A DNA stretch of 13,790 nt from DATKCN01 sp035513175 (GTDB taxonomy: Bacteria; Chloroflexota; Chloroflexia; Thermomicrobiales; CFX8): NCBI GenBank assembly GCA_035513175.1, contig DATKCN010000176.1:1-13790 (forward strand), written 5' to 3'. The notes under the pieces are model-generated. The model ran no database searches. It had not been told where the DNA came from and was given only the letters and a program-made list of their open reading frames with translations. Positions 1-5,614 of the stretch are shown in pieces (position 1 is the stretch's first letter; each line of letters starts with the position of its first letter). Made by a program: the position numbers and the translations under genes.

Positions 1-441
1 TGGAATCGCGCCCGAATCGGATAGATCCGCCGCGATCTCCTCGACCCTGGCGGCGCGTTGGGCGTGCGAGGACACGACATGCACCGTCGCGCCGAGGATG
101 CGGTCGAGCAGCAGGTTTCCCTGCTCCTCCGGCGTTGAGGAAGCGGAGTTGAGGACGAGCACCGCTTCCATGCCGGCCAGACGGGCGGCCGCAGCGGTCT
201 GCCGCGCATGATTGGACTGCGCGGCGCCGACGGTGATGACGTGCGTTGCGCCCGCAAGCGCGGCATCAGCGATGAGGTACTCAAGCTTGCGGGTCTTGTT
301 GCCGCCCAGCGCCAGACCGGTGAGATCATCGCGTTTCAGGTAGACGCGCGGACCGCCAAGCTCCCCCGTCAGATTCGCGGCATATTGCAGCGGCGTCGGT
401 AGTGCCGCCAAGCGCATCCGTGGTTGAGTTGCCAGTCTCAT
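1..441 (-). CDS. PLP-dependent enzyme, D-cysteine desulfhydrase / ACC deaminase family (partial, 3' end outside window)
   Basis: The 147 visible residues are the N-terminal part of a fold-type II PLP enzyme; the C-terminal half lies beyond base 1. The motif GGNKTRKLEYL spans residues 46-56, and by family knowledge its K49 is the lysine that forms the Schiff base with PLP. QSNHARQTAAAA follows and matches the substrate/phosphate-binding segment of this family. The family cleaves D-cysteine to pyruvate, H2S and ammonia (DcyD), or opens 1-aminocyclopropane-1-carboxylate to 2-oxobutyrate. QSNHARQ looks closer to DcyD-type proteins than to true ACC deaminases, but the residues that separate the activities are mostly outside the window. 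The ATG at 439-441 is chosen because AGGAG (447-451) sits 5 nt upstream; a second in-frame ATG at codon 9 lacks such a site. The gene is divergent from the aminotransferase at 609. Family assignment is firm; substrate is open. Confidence 0.88.
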   Translation of the reverse strand, partial: MRLATQPRMRLAALPTPLQYAANLTGELGGPRVYLKRDDLTGLALGGNKTRKLEYLIADAALAGATHVITVGAAQSNHARQTAAAARLAGMEAVLVLNSASSTPEEQGNLLLDRILGATVHVVSSHAQRAARVEEIAADLSDSGAIP

Positions 442-608
442 CGGTGCTCCTGATTCTCCGGTTGGTCGCCAGTTCCATGGGCCATCGTACTCGAAGCGCT
501 TTGGCGCGGTATAGACAGGCGCCCGGCTTCTCGACCATAATGCGGCTTGGACAGGGACGCAACATCGATCCAGCCGGGTGGAGTGCACGGAGGAGGCGAG
601 ACTCGAAT
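442..608. promoter_or_regulatory. Divergent intergenic region between two PLP-enzyme genes
   Basis: This 167-bp gap must contain start signals for both divergent genes. On the minus strand, TTGCGT and TATGGT are separated by 17 nt and could serve the D-cysteine desulfhydrase-like gene, but both hexamers are weak matches. On the plus strand I see only isolated TATAGA and CATAAT elements without a convincing -35 box. AGGAGG at 591-596 is the likely ribosome binding site for the plus-strand gene, with a somewhat long 12-nt spacing. I see no clear operator palindrome. Confidence 0.35.
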
Positions 609-1976
609 ATGGCTCAGGCTACCAGAACCATCGAACAGGAATTCGTCGAGACATTTGACGGCTCACGGCAGCGCGCGATGCAGGCGATGGAGATCTATCC
701 AGCCGGCGTTACCCACGACGCGCGCTACGTCAAGCCATTCCCGATCTACATCCAGCGGGCTGACGGCGCGATCAAGGTCGACGTCGACAACCACGAGCTG
801 ATCGACTACGCCGTCGGGCACGGGTCACTGATCCTGGGGCACAACCATCCGGAGGTGGTCGAGGCAGTGACGGCGCAGCTCAAGCGCGGAACTCACTTCG
901 GCTCCGGGCACGATCAGGAGCTGGAATGGGGAGACTGGGTCCAGCGGCTCGTGCCATCCGCCGCACGCGTGAAGTTCACGTCGTCCGGCACGGAGGCGAC
1001 GATGCTCGCGATCCGCGTCGCGCGAGCATTCAGCGGCAAGGAAAAAATCCTTAAGTTCGCGGGTCACTTCCACGGCTGGCATGACTACGCGGTTCCGGGG
1101 GAGAAGGTCCCGTTCGACGCTCCGTCGTCGCCCGGCATCCCGCAGTCGTCGTATGATCTGACGATCGTCGCGCCGCACGATGACTTGAATTTCGTCGAGG
1201 CACAGCTTGCGAGGGGCGACATCGCCGCGGTGATCCTCGAGCCCAGCGGGGCGTCGTGGGCCACCATCCCCCCAAAGCCGGGTTTCCTTCACCAGCTGCG
1301 CGAGATCACACGCAAGCACGACACGATTCTGATCTTCGACGAGGTGATTACCGGGTTCCGCTGGTCGCCGGGCGGGGCGCAGGAGCGCTTCTCGATCATG
1401 CCTGACATGACAACGCTGGCGAAGATCGTTGCCGGCGGACTACCGGGGGGCTGTATCGCGGGACGCGCCGACATCATGTCGGTGTTCGAGTTCCGCGACG
1501 AGCCGGGCTGGAAGAAGATCGTTCATCCCGGCACGTACAACGCAAATCCGCTGGCGTCCGTCTCAGGCGCAACCTGCCTGCGGCTGGTGTCCGACCGGAC
1601 GGTGCAGGAGCATGCCGACGCGATGGCGACGCGGCTGCGGGCGGGGTTCAACGCGGCACTCGTCGACCGGGGCATCCGGGGCGTCTGCTACGGGGAGTCG
1701 TCAGTGTTCCACGTTCTGCTGGGCGTTGAATGCAGCAACATGACGGCGGGCGACGTGCGACGGCCCGAGGGGATCACACATGAGGCGCTCAAGGCCGGGT
1801 TGACGGGCAAGATCAAGAGTGCCTTCGTGTCGGGCATGATGCTGGAGGGCTCGGATCTGACGTTCGGTGGCGGGTGGCTGAGCCTGAAGCATACGCCCGA
1901 GCACATCGACCAGACGATCGCGGGGTTCGATCGGACGATCGTGCGCATGCGCGACGAGGGCGTTCTGGCAGGATAG
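609..1976 (+). CDS. Class III aminotransferase, glutamate-1-semialdehyde aminomutase (HemL)-like
   Basis: This 455-residue fold-type I PLP enzyme resembles HemL along its length. Visible motifs are FTSSGTEAT (123-131, PLP phosphate binding), HFHGWHDY (153-160), ILEPSG (209-214), LIFDEVITGF (241-250, D244 contacting the pyridine nitrogen), LAKIVAGGLPGG (270-281, K272 as PLP lysine) and HPGTYNANPLA (306-316). Start choice: the reading frame is open back to 402, but conserved sequence begins near the ATG at 609, which has AGGAGG upstream; the extra 69 codons would run through the intergenic region into the divergent gene. Against true HemL: HGWHDY replaces the usual HGHAD-type segment, and the C-terminal FEAGF-type signature is replaced by LTFGGGW. 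Related HemL-like transaminases act on other substrates, including beta-amino acids. No other tetrapyrrole gene is visible. Family is near certain, heme biosynthesis unlikely, substrate unknown. Confidence 0.9.
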   Translation: MAQATRTIEQEFVETFDGSRQRAMQAMEIYPAGVTHDARYVKPFPIYIQRADGAIKVDVDNHELIDYAVGHGSLILGHNHPEVVEAVTAQLKRGTHFGSGHDQELEWGDWVQRLVPSAARVKFTSSGTEATMLAIRVARAFSGKEKILKFAGHFHGWHDYAVPGEKVPFDAPSSPGIPQSSYDLTIVAPHDDLNFVEAQLARGDIAAVILEPSGASWATIPPKPGFLHQLREITRKHDTILIFDEVITGFRWSPGGAQERFSIMPDMTTLAKIVAGGLPGGCIAGRADIMSVFEFRDEPGWKKIVHPGTYNANPLASVSGATCLRLVSDRTVQEHADAMATRLRAGFNAALVDRGIRGVCYGESSVFHVLLGVECSNMTAGDVRRPEGITHEALKAGLTGKIKSAFVSGMMLEGSDLTFGGGWLSLKHTPEHIDQTIAGFDRTIVRMRDEGVLAG

Positions 1977-2002
1977 CCCTCCGGGCTCAGGTGGACGTGG
2001 GA

Positions 2003-2026
2003 ACGGGAGGGCAGAAGCCCTCCCGT
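2003..2026. terminator. Hairpin between convergent aminotransferase genes, probable bidirectional terminator
   Basis: ACGGGAGGGC (2003-2012) and GCCCTCCCGT (2017-2026) form a perfect 10-bp GC-rich stem with a 4-nt loop, AGAA. It lies 26 nt after the stop of the plus-strand aminotransferase and 30 nt after the stop of the convergent ilvE-type gene. Neither strand has a U-tract after the stem, so this is not a classical intrinsic terminator. Position and stem strength support a shared transcription end. Confidence 0.6.
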
Positions 2027-2056
2027 CGCCGTGCTGCGCTGTCGAGCGCGCCCTGG

Positions 2057-3007
2057 TCAGACAGCTACCGGCCTGGCGACGCCGACCGGAGTGCGCCACG
2101 CGGGCCGCATGCCCGTCTTGCCGCGGAACGTGTCGTCCAGCAGGGTTTCGAGCTGGCGGGTGACCGGGCCGATGCTGCCGTCGCCAATGTCGTACTTGTC
2201 GATCGACACGAGCGGCGTGATCTCGAAGGCCGTTCCGCACATGAAAACCTCGTCCGCGATGTACAGCTCGGTGCGGTCGACGGCGCGCTCGACGACCTGC
2301 ATGCCCAGCTCGTCGCGCGCCAGCTGGATGATTGAATCGCGGGTGATGCTCTCCAGGATGCTCTGCGTCGTGTCGGGCGTGATCAGCACGCCGTCGCGGA
2401 TGAGTGCCACGCAGGCTCCGCCGCCCTCGGCGACCTTGCCCTGGGCGTTCAGGATGAGGGCGGTGTCGTAGCCGTTGTTCGCGGCCTCCATGTTGGCGAG
2501 CTGGCCGTTGCGGTAGTTCGAGATGTTCTTGATGCGTGGCGGCATGACGTTGTCGGAGATGCGCGTCCACGAGGAGACACAGGCGCTCTTGCCCTGCCCG
2601 CTCATCAGATGCGATGCGCTGGGGTGCGTGTTGATCAGAATCTCCGTGGTTCCACCGATGCCGCTGAAGCCGCCGCGTCCATCGCCACCGCGATAGGCGA
2701 GCGGCCGGATGTAGGTGTCCTCGCGAGTGTCGTTGGCTCGCAGGAGGTCGATGATGGCGTCCTTTAGCTCCGGCATCTCGTACGCCTTCGGCAGGCGGAT
2801 GAGCTTGAGCGAGCGCTCGAAGCGGTCCATGTGTTCGTCCAGGCGATAGATGTACAGCTCCTCATGGTCGGCGTTCCAGTAGGCACGAATGCCCTCGAAG
2901 ATAGCGCCGACGGTGGACCAGCCGAGCGCCGTCACGTGGACGGTCGCGTCGTCCCACGCCATCCTCTTGCCGTTCCACCAGAGATATGCGGGCTTGCCTG
3001 CTGCCAC
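2057..3007 (-). CDS. ilvE: Class IV aminotransferase, probable branched-chain amino acid aminotransferase
   Basis: This 316-residue fold-type IV PLP enzyme has the usual IlvE length. Aligned from memory with E. coli IlvE, matching parts are FEGIRAYWN (37-45), YIRPLAYRG (99-107), SSWTRISDNVMPPRIKNISNY (145-164, K160 as PLP lysine), ITRDSIIQLARD (221-232), and LYIADEVFMCGTAFEITP (248-265, cofactor-binding end of the domain). The reaction is reversible transamination of Leu, Ile or Val with 2-oxoglutarate. The frame is open to 3208, but conservation starts at about codon 68 and a GTG at 3005-3007 has AAGGGAG 6 nt upstream, so I start there. Two oddities: GWSTVGAIFEG replaces the usual HYGTSVFEG, and EGGGACVA (194-201) replaces the usual EGxGENxF. 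Substrate preference could therefore differ. A D-amino-acid or amine transaminase is less likely given YIRPL and the C-terminal block. It is convergent with the gene at 609 and lies downstream of the peptide-binding protein gene. Confidence 0.82.
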   Translation of the reverse strand: MAAGKPAYLWWNGKRMAWDDATVHVTALGWSTVGAIFEGIRAYWNADHEELYIYRLDEHMDRFERSLKLIRLPKAYEMPELKDAIIDLLRANDTREDTYIRPLAYRGGDGRGGFSGIGGTTEILINTHPSASHLMSGQGKSACVSSWTRISDNVMPPRIKNISNYRNGQLANMEAANNGYDTALILNAQGKVAEGGGACVALIRDGVLITPDTTQSILESITRDSIIQLARDELGMQVVERAVDRTELYIADEVFMCGTAFEITPLVSIDKYDIGDGSIGPVTRQLETLLDDTFRGKTGMRPAWRTPVGVARPVAV

Positions 3008-3013
3008 TGGAGA

Positions 3014-3020
3014 CTCCCTT
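3014..3020 (-). promoter_or_regulatory. Ribosome binding site that sets the ilvE start
   Basis: AAGGGAG on the minus strand ends 6 nt before the GTG at 3005-3007. No comparable site precedes the far-upstream ATG at 3208, so it decides in favour of the short 316-residue product. Confidence 0.7.
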
Positions 3021-3170
3021 GCTTGAACCGATCGTGCGGCCGACCTCGGCGGCGGCCACTCCGAAGGATAGCAGAGGGATCGGAGCGGCAAAGGGCCAAA
3101 ACGGATGCGTCCATGCCAGCCAATTCGGCGCGGCGGCGTAGAGTTCCGGCGTCCATGGCCGTAAACGCGA

Positions 3171-3196
3171 CGAGAGGGGCCGGTTGGCCCCTCTCG
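3171..3196. terminator. Hairpin after the peptide-binding protein gene, probable terminator
   Basis: CGAGAGGGGCC (3171-3181) and GGCCCCTCTCG (3186-3196) form a perfect 11-bp stem with a 4-nt loop. It starts 34 nt after the stop codon of the minus-strand binding-protein gene. No long U-tract follows; a short TTT appears about ten bases later. It probably separates the peptide-binding gene from ilvE, whose own promoter would then lie in 3008-3170, where I see no clear -35/-10 pair. Confidence 0.6.
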
Positions 3197-3230
3197 TTCC
3201 GCGTCCACGCGAGTGATGGGCGACTGCCGG

Positions 3231-5123
3231 TCAGGCGTCGCGTCCCTCGATGTAGACCTCGCGCCACATGTTGATGTAGATGTTGACGGACGGTGTCACG
3301 AAGCCCTGCCGGTTGATGGGGATGCCCTTCAGCCACGGCTTGTAGACGTAGTAGGCATTGCGATACACGACCGGTATGTACCCGACCTCGGTCTGCATGA
3401 TGATCTCGCACTGCCGGTAGATCTCGAGCCGCGCCGCGGGATCCGGCTCTTCCTTGCCCGCGATGGTGAGCGCGTCGAACTCCGCGTTCGACCATGCCTG
3501 GCGGCGTCCAGTCTCCTTGACGGAGTAGAACATGTCGAAGTAGCCGTTGTTCGGATCCGGATAGTCGTAGAACCAGCGGATCCAGACGATCTGCGGCGTC
3601 AGCGTGAACTGCAGCTCTCGGAACGCTTGGACGTCCATGACCTGGATGTCCATGCGCAGCCCGAGATTCTCCTCCACCTGCGCGGCGACATCCTCGACCA
3701 TGATGGTCGAGTTGAGATGCGCCTCATTGCGCAGGATGATGGTGACCTCCGGCCAGTTGCGATCGGCGTAACGCGACTGCGCCAGCGCCTCCTCGGCGCG
3801 GGCCAGATCGAATGCCTGGATGTCGCGGATCTCCTCGTCGTCACTCAGGTACCCGAACAGGCCCGGCGGCATCAGACTGTATGCGGGGTCGCCACCGAAG
3901 TTCGTCAGCTCGTTGATGCGGTCGCGGTCGATCGAGTGGGATAGCGCGCGGCGCGCCCAGATGTCGTCGAACGGCTCGACCGTCACCTGCGGCAGGATCT
4001 TCCAGATCAATGGGTCGACGTACTTCTCGATCTCCTGACTGTAGACTGGATCAGCCACGACGCGCGGATAGTCCGCGCCCGGGACCGACGCGTAGTCGAC
4101 CTCATCGGCCTCGTACGGGAGCATGCCCTGCTCAGCGGGGATGATGAGCCAGTCGATCTCCTCGATGCGAATGCGGTCCGCTTCCCAGAAGTTCGGGTTC
4201 TTCACCAGCTTGCAGTACTGGTCATGCCGCCATTCGGTGATCAGGAACGGCCCATTCGAGATAACCTCGCCATCGGCAGGATCAGTCGAATAGTTGCCGG
4301 CCTCGACGGACGGCGGGTGGGTCGGGAAGCAGGCTACGTAGCCCGCGATGACCGGGAAGAGGCCGCGCGGACCGATCATGTCGACCTCGAGCGTCCAGTC
4401 GTCGACCGCCCGGACACCGAGGGTCATGGGATCGGCTCCCTGCAGGTTGATGTCCTCGGAGCCGAGAATGTCGAACAGGATCGAGGCGTACGGAGCGGCC
4501 GTCGCAGGCGTCAGCAGCCGCCGCCAGGAGTAGGCGAAGGTCTCGGCGGTGACATCGTCGCCGTTCGAGAAGCCGCCGTTGTCGGGGCGGATGCGGAACG
4601 TCCACGTGGTGGCGTCCTCATTCGGCTCCCATTCGGTCGCCCAGTCAGGGATCGGCTCGAAGTTCTCGTTATAGCTCAGGACGCCAGCCCAGATCGTCGC
4701 TGCTCCACCAGCGTACAGGTCGGCGTTAAAGTCGTGGCTGGAAGGCTCAGCGCGGGTGCCGATAACGCGCAGCAGCTGTTGCTCAGCCGGTTCGGGAGCG
4801 GCGGTCGCCGTCGCCGCGGGGGCCGGGGTGTTGGTGGCGGCGACAGGCGCGGGCGTGTTCGTGGGCGCGCCTGGCTCGGCCGTCGCCGCGGGCGCGTCAG
4901 TCGCGGTTGGCTCTGGAGCCTGCCCGGGGGACGTTGCCGTCGCGGCTGGCGCGGGCGCGGATGTCGCCGTCGGATCATCGTCACCGCAGGCGGCCAGCAA
5001 TGTGCCGGCCGCGGGCGCTGCCAGCGCGGCGCCGGCTACCTTCAGGAAGGTGCGCCGGTCGACACCGACGCCCCGCAGGCGCTGCTCCAGCAATCGTACC
5101 TGTTCCCTGTCAATAGGAATCAT
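3231..5123 (-). CDS. Peptide ABC transporter substrate-binding lipoprotein (family 5, OppA/DppA type)
   Basis: This 630-residue solute-binding protein would capture oligo- or dipeptides outside the membrane and deliver them to DppBCDF. The N-terminus carries RRTFLK (23-28, twin-arginine motif), an Ala-rich hydrophobic stretch and LLAAC (42-46), a lipobox with C46 as lipidation site. A linker of roughly 68 residues, nearly all Ala, Pro and Thr, follows (47-114), typical of surface-anchored lipoproteins. From about 117 on it matches the family 5 fold: NGPFLITEW and NPNFWEADRIRIEEIDW in the middle, YDYPDPNNGYFDMFYS and EVGYIPVVYRNAYYVYKPWLKG near the C-terminus. The ATG at 5121-5123 has GAGGAGGG 9 nt upstream; a GTG at 5168 in the same frame lacks one. 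It is separated from dppF by a 491-bp leader, so it probably has its own promoter and higher expression. Ligand class is inferred; this family also binds nickel and some sugars. Confidence 0.93.
   Translation of the reverse strand: MIPIDREQVRLLEQRLRGVGVDRRTFLKVAGAALAAPAAGTLLAACGDDDPTATSAPAPAATATSPGQAPEPTATDAPAATAEPGAPTNTPAPVAATNTPAPAATATAAPEPAEQQLLRVIGTRAEPSSHDFNADLYAGGAATIWAGVLSYNENFEPIPDWATEWEPNEDATTWTFRIRPDNGGFSNGDDVTAETFAYSWRRLLTPATAAPYASILFDILGSEDINLQGADPMTLGVRAVDDWTLEVDMIGPRGLFPVIAGYVACFPTHPPSVEAGNYSTDPADGEVISNGPFLITEWRHDQYCKLVKNPNFWEADRIRIEEIDWLIIPAEQGMLPYEADEVDYASVPGADYPRVVADPVYSQEIEKYVDPLIWKILPQVTVEPFDDIWARRALSHSIDRDRINELTNFGGDPAYSLMPPGLFGYLSDDEEIRDIQAFDLARAEEALAQSRYADRNWPEVTIILRNEAHLNSTIMVEDVAAQVEENLGLRMDIQVMDVQAFRELQFTLTPQIVWIRWFYDYPDPNNGYFDMFYSVKETGRRQAWSNAEFDALTIAGKEEPDPAARLEIYRQCEIIMQTEVGYIPVVYRNAYYVYKPWLKGIPINRQGFVTPSVNIYINMWREVYIEGRDA
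4782..4985 (-). repeat. Low-complexity Ala/Pro/Thr linker coding region
   Basis: This DNA encodes residues 47-114 of the binding lipoprotein. It contains imperfect short repeats such as TNTPAPV followed by TNTPAPA, with matching near-repeats in the DNA. It acts as a flexible tether between the lipid anchor at C46 and the folded domain. Length variation between strains would be expected. Confidence 0.7.
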
Positions 5124-5311
5124 CGTGTGTGTCCCTCCTCGATTACGGTCATGGCCGCGTTCCCCCACATCGACGATGGGCCCCTACCCTCCGTCAGAAT
5201 CTGCAGCCTGCCGGCGCAAACAGGTCCATCAGCCTGAATCGCTGATCGCTTGTGACGGCCCCTCCTCTCCGCGGTCGCACAAACTCCAGGACTGGTTGTC
5301 GTTCCGTCACA

Positions 5312-5329
5312 TCTGTACATACGTACAGA
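5312..5329. promoter_or_regulatory. Perfect 18-bp palindromic operator candidate (site A)
   Basis: TCTGTAC and GTACAGA are perfect inverted 7-bp arms around ATAC, giving TCTGTACATACGTACAGA. The symmetry and length suit a dimeric repressor. It lies about 190 bp before the lipoprotein start codon. A partial copy lies at 5565-5580. The cognate regulator is not in the window. Confidence 0.5.
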
Positions 5330-5512
5330 CGCCGAACAGTGGTTGTCTCATGGCTGGGACGGCCCCCGCCAGGGGCTGATCGACTGGAATTGACCTGGAT
5401 TACCCTCGCTCAAACCGTCCACCGGCGTGCTGTCAGTCCATGCCCACATCATGACGCGCCCGACCTCGTTTTGACTGGAGCCGCGTCACCAATATCCGCA
5501 TGATCGAGACGG

Positions 5513-5531
5513 TACCTGTTTATCACAGGTA
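5513..5531. promoter_or_regulatory. 19-bp palindrome overlapping a possible minus-strand promoter (site C)
   Basis: TACCTGT (5513-5519) and ACAGGTA (5525-5531) are perfect 7-bp inverted arms around TTATC. On the minus strand TTGCCA (5540-5545) is followed after 17 nt by TAAACA (5517-5522), a possible -35/-10 pair whose -10 part lies inside the palindrome; alternatively TGTGATAAA could be an extended -10. The -35 box is good and the -10 box is weak. A repressor bound here would block that promoter. Confidence 0.4.
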
Positions 5532-5564
5532 GCGGCGCTTGGCAATAGGTGTCGATGCGCGACA

Positions 5565-5580
5565 CAATATGTACGTACAG
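5565..5580. promoter_or_regulatory. Degenerate second copy of the operator candidate (site B)
   Basis: Read on the minus strand this is CTGTACGTACATATTG. It matches the core of site A (CTGTACGTATGTACAG on the same strand) at 12 of 16 positions, with the first nine identical. It also contains the 10-bp palindrome TGTACGTACA (5570-5579). Its offset from the site A core (5313-5328) is 252 bp. Confidence 0.4.
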
Positions 5581-5585
5581 GCCCG

Positions 5586-5614
5586 ACGCCGGCGATTCCT
5601 GCCTGCCCCGGCGT
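5586..5614 (-). terminator. GC hairpin directly after dppF, possible terminator
   Basis: ACGCCGG (5586-5592) and CCGGCGT (5608-5614) form a 7-bp stem around a 15-nt loop, immediately after the dppF stop codon at 5615-5617. No U-tract follows. It may end or attenuate the dppBCDF transcript, but the long loop makes this a weak call. Confidence 0.35.

Larger units (their letters stand above)
5124..5614 (-). promoter_or_regulatory. Long noncoding leader upstream of the peptide-binding protein gene
   Basis: I see no convincing gene in this 491-bp stretch. It holds a strong ribosome binding site (GAGGAGGG, 5133-5140), an 18-bp palindrome (5312-5329), a 19-bp palindrome over a possible promoter (5513-5531), a partial copy of the first palindrome (5565-5580) and a GC-rich hairpin right after dppF (5586-5614). 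A short frame ending in an ATGA overlap with the lipoprotein start is described under findings. The layout suggests separate, regulated transcription of the binding protein. Confidence 0.6.

Noticed and set aside
1701..2570. Minus-strand frame of 289 codons spanning the ends of two aminotransferase genes.
   Set aside because: It overlaps the hairpin and both real genes, and its His/Arg-rich translation has no recognisable fold.
3008..3208. N-terminal extension of the IlvE-type protein by 67 residues.
   Set aside because: The extension is Arg/Pro-rich, reaches into the terminator hairpin of the upstream gene, and a well-spaced ribosome binding site marks the GTG at 3007.
4224..5237. Plus-strand frame of 337 codons opposite the binding lipoprotein gene.
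   Set aside because: Its Gly/Arg-rich second half is the antisense reading of the Ala/Pro/Thr linker; the minus-strand gene fully explains the region.
5313..5328. Match to the E. coli type SOS box, CTGT-N8-ACAG.
   Set aside because: The match is exact, but that box belongs to gammaproteobacterial LexA, the window looks like Chloroflexota, and the downstream gene is a peptide-binding protein, not a repair gene.
5307..5351. A 14-residue minus-strand frame (MRQPLFGV start) across site A.
   Set aside because: There is no ribosome binding site and the length is within chance expectation; the palindrome explains the sequence better.
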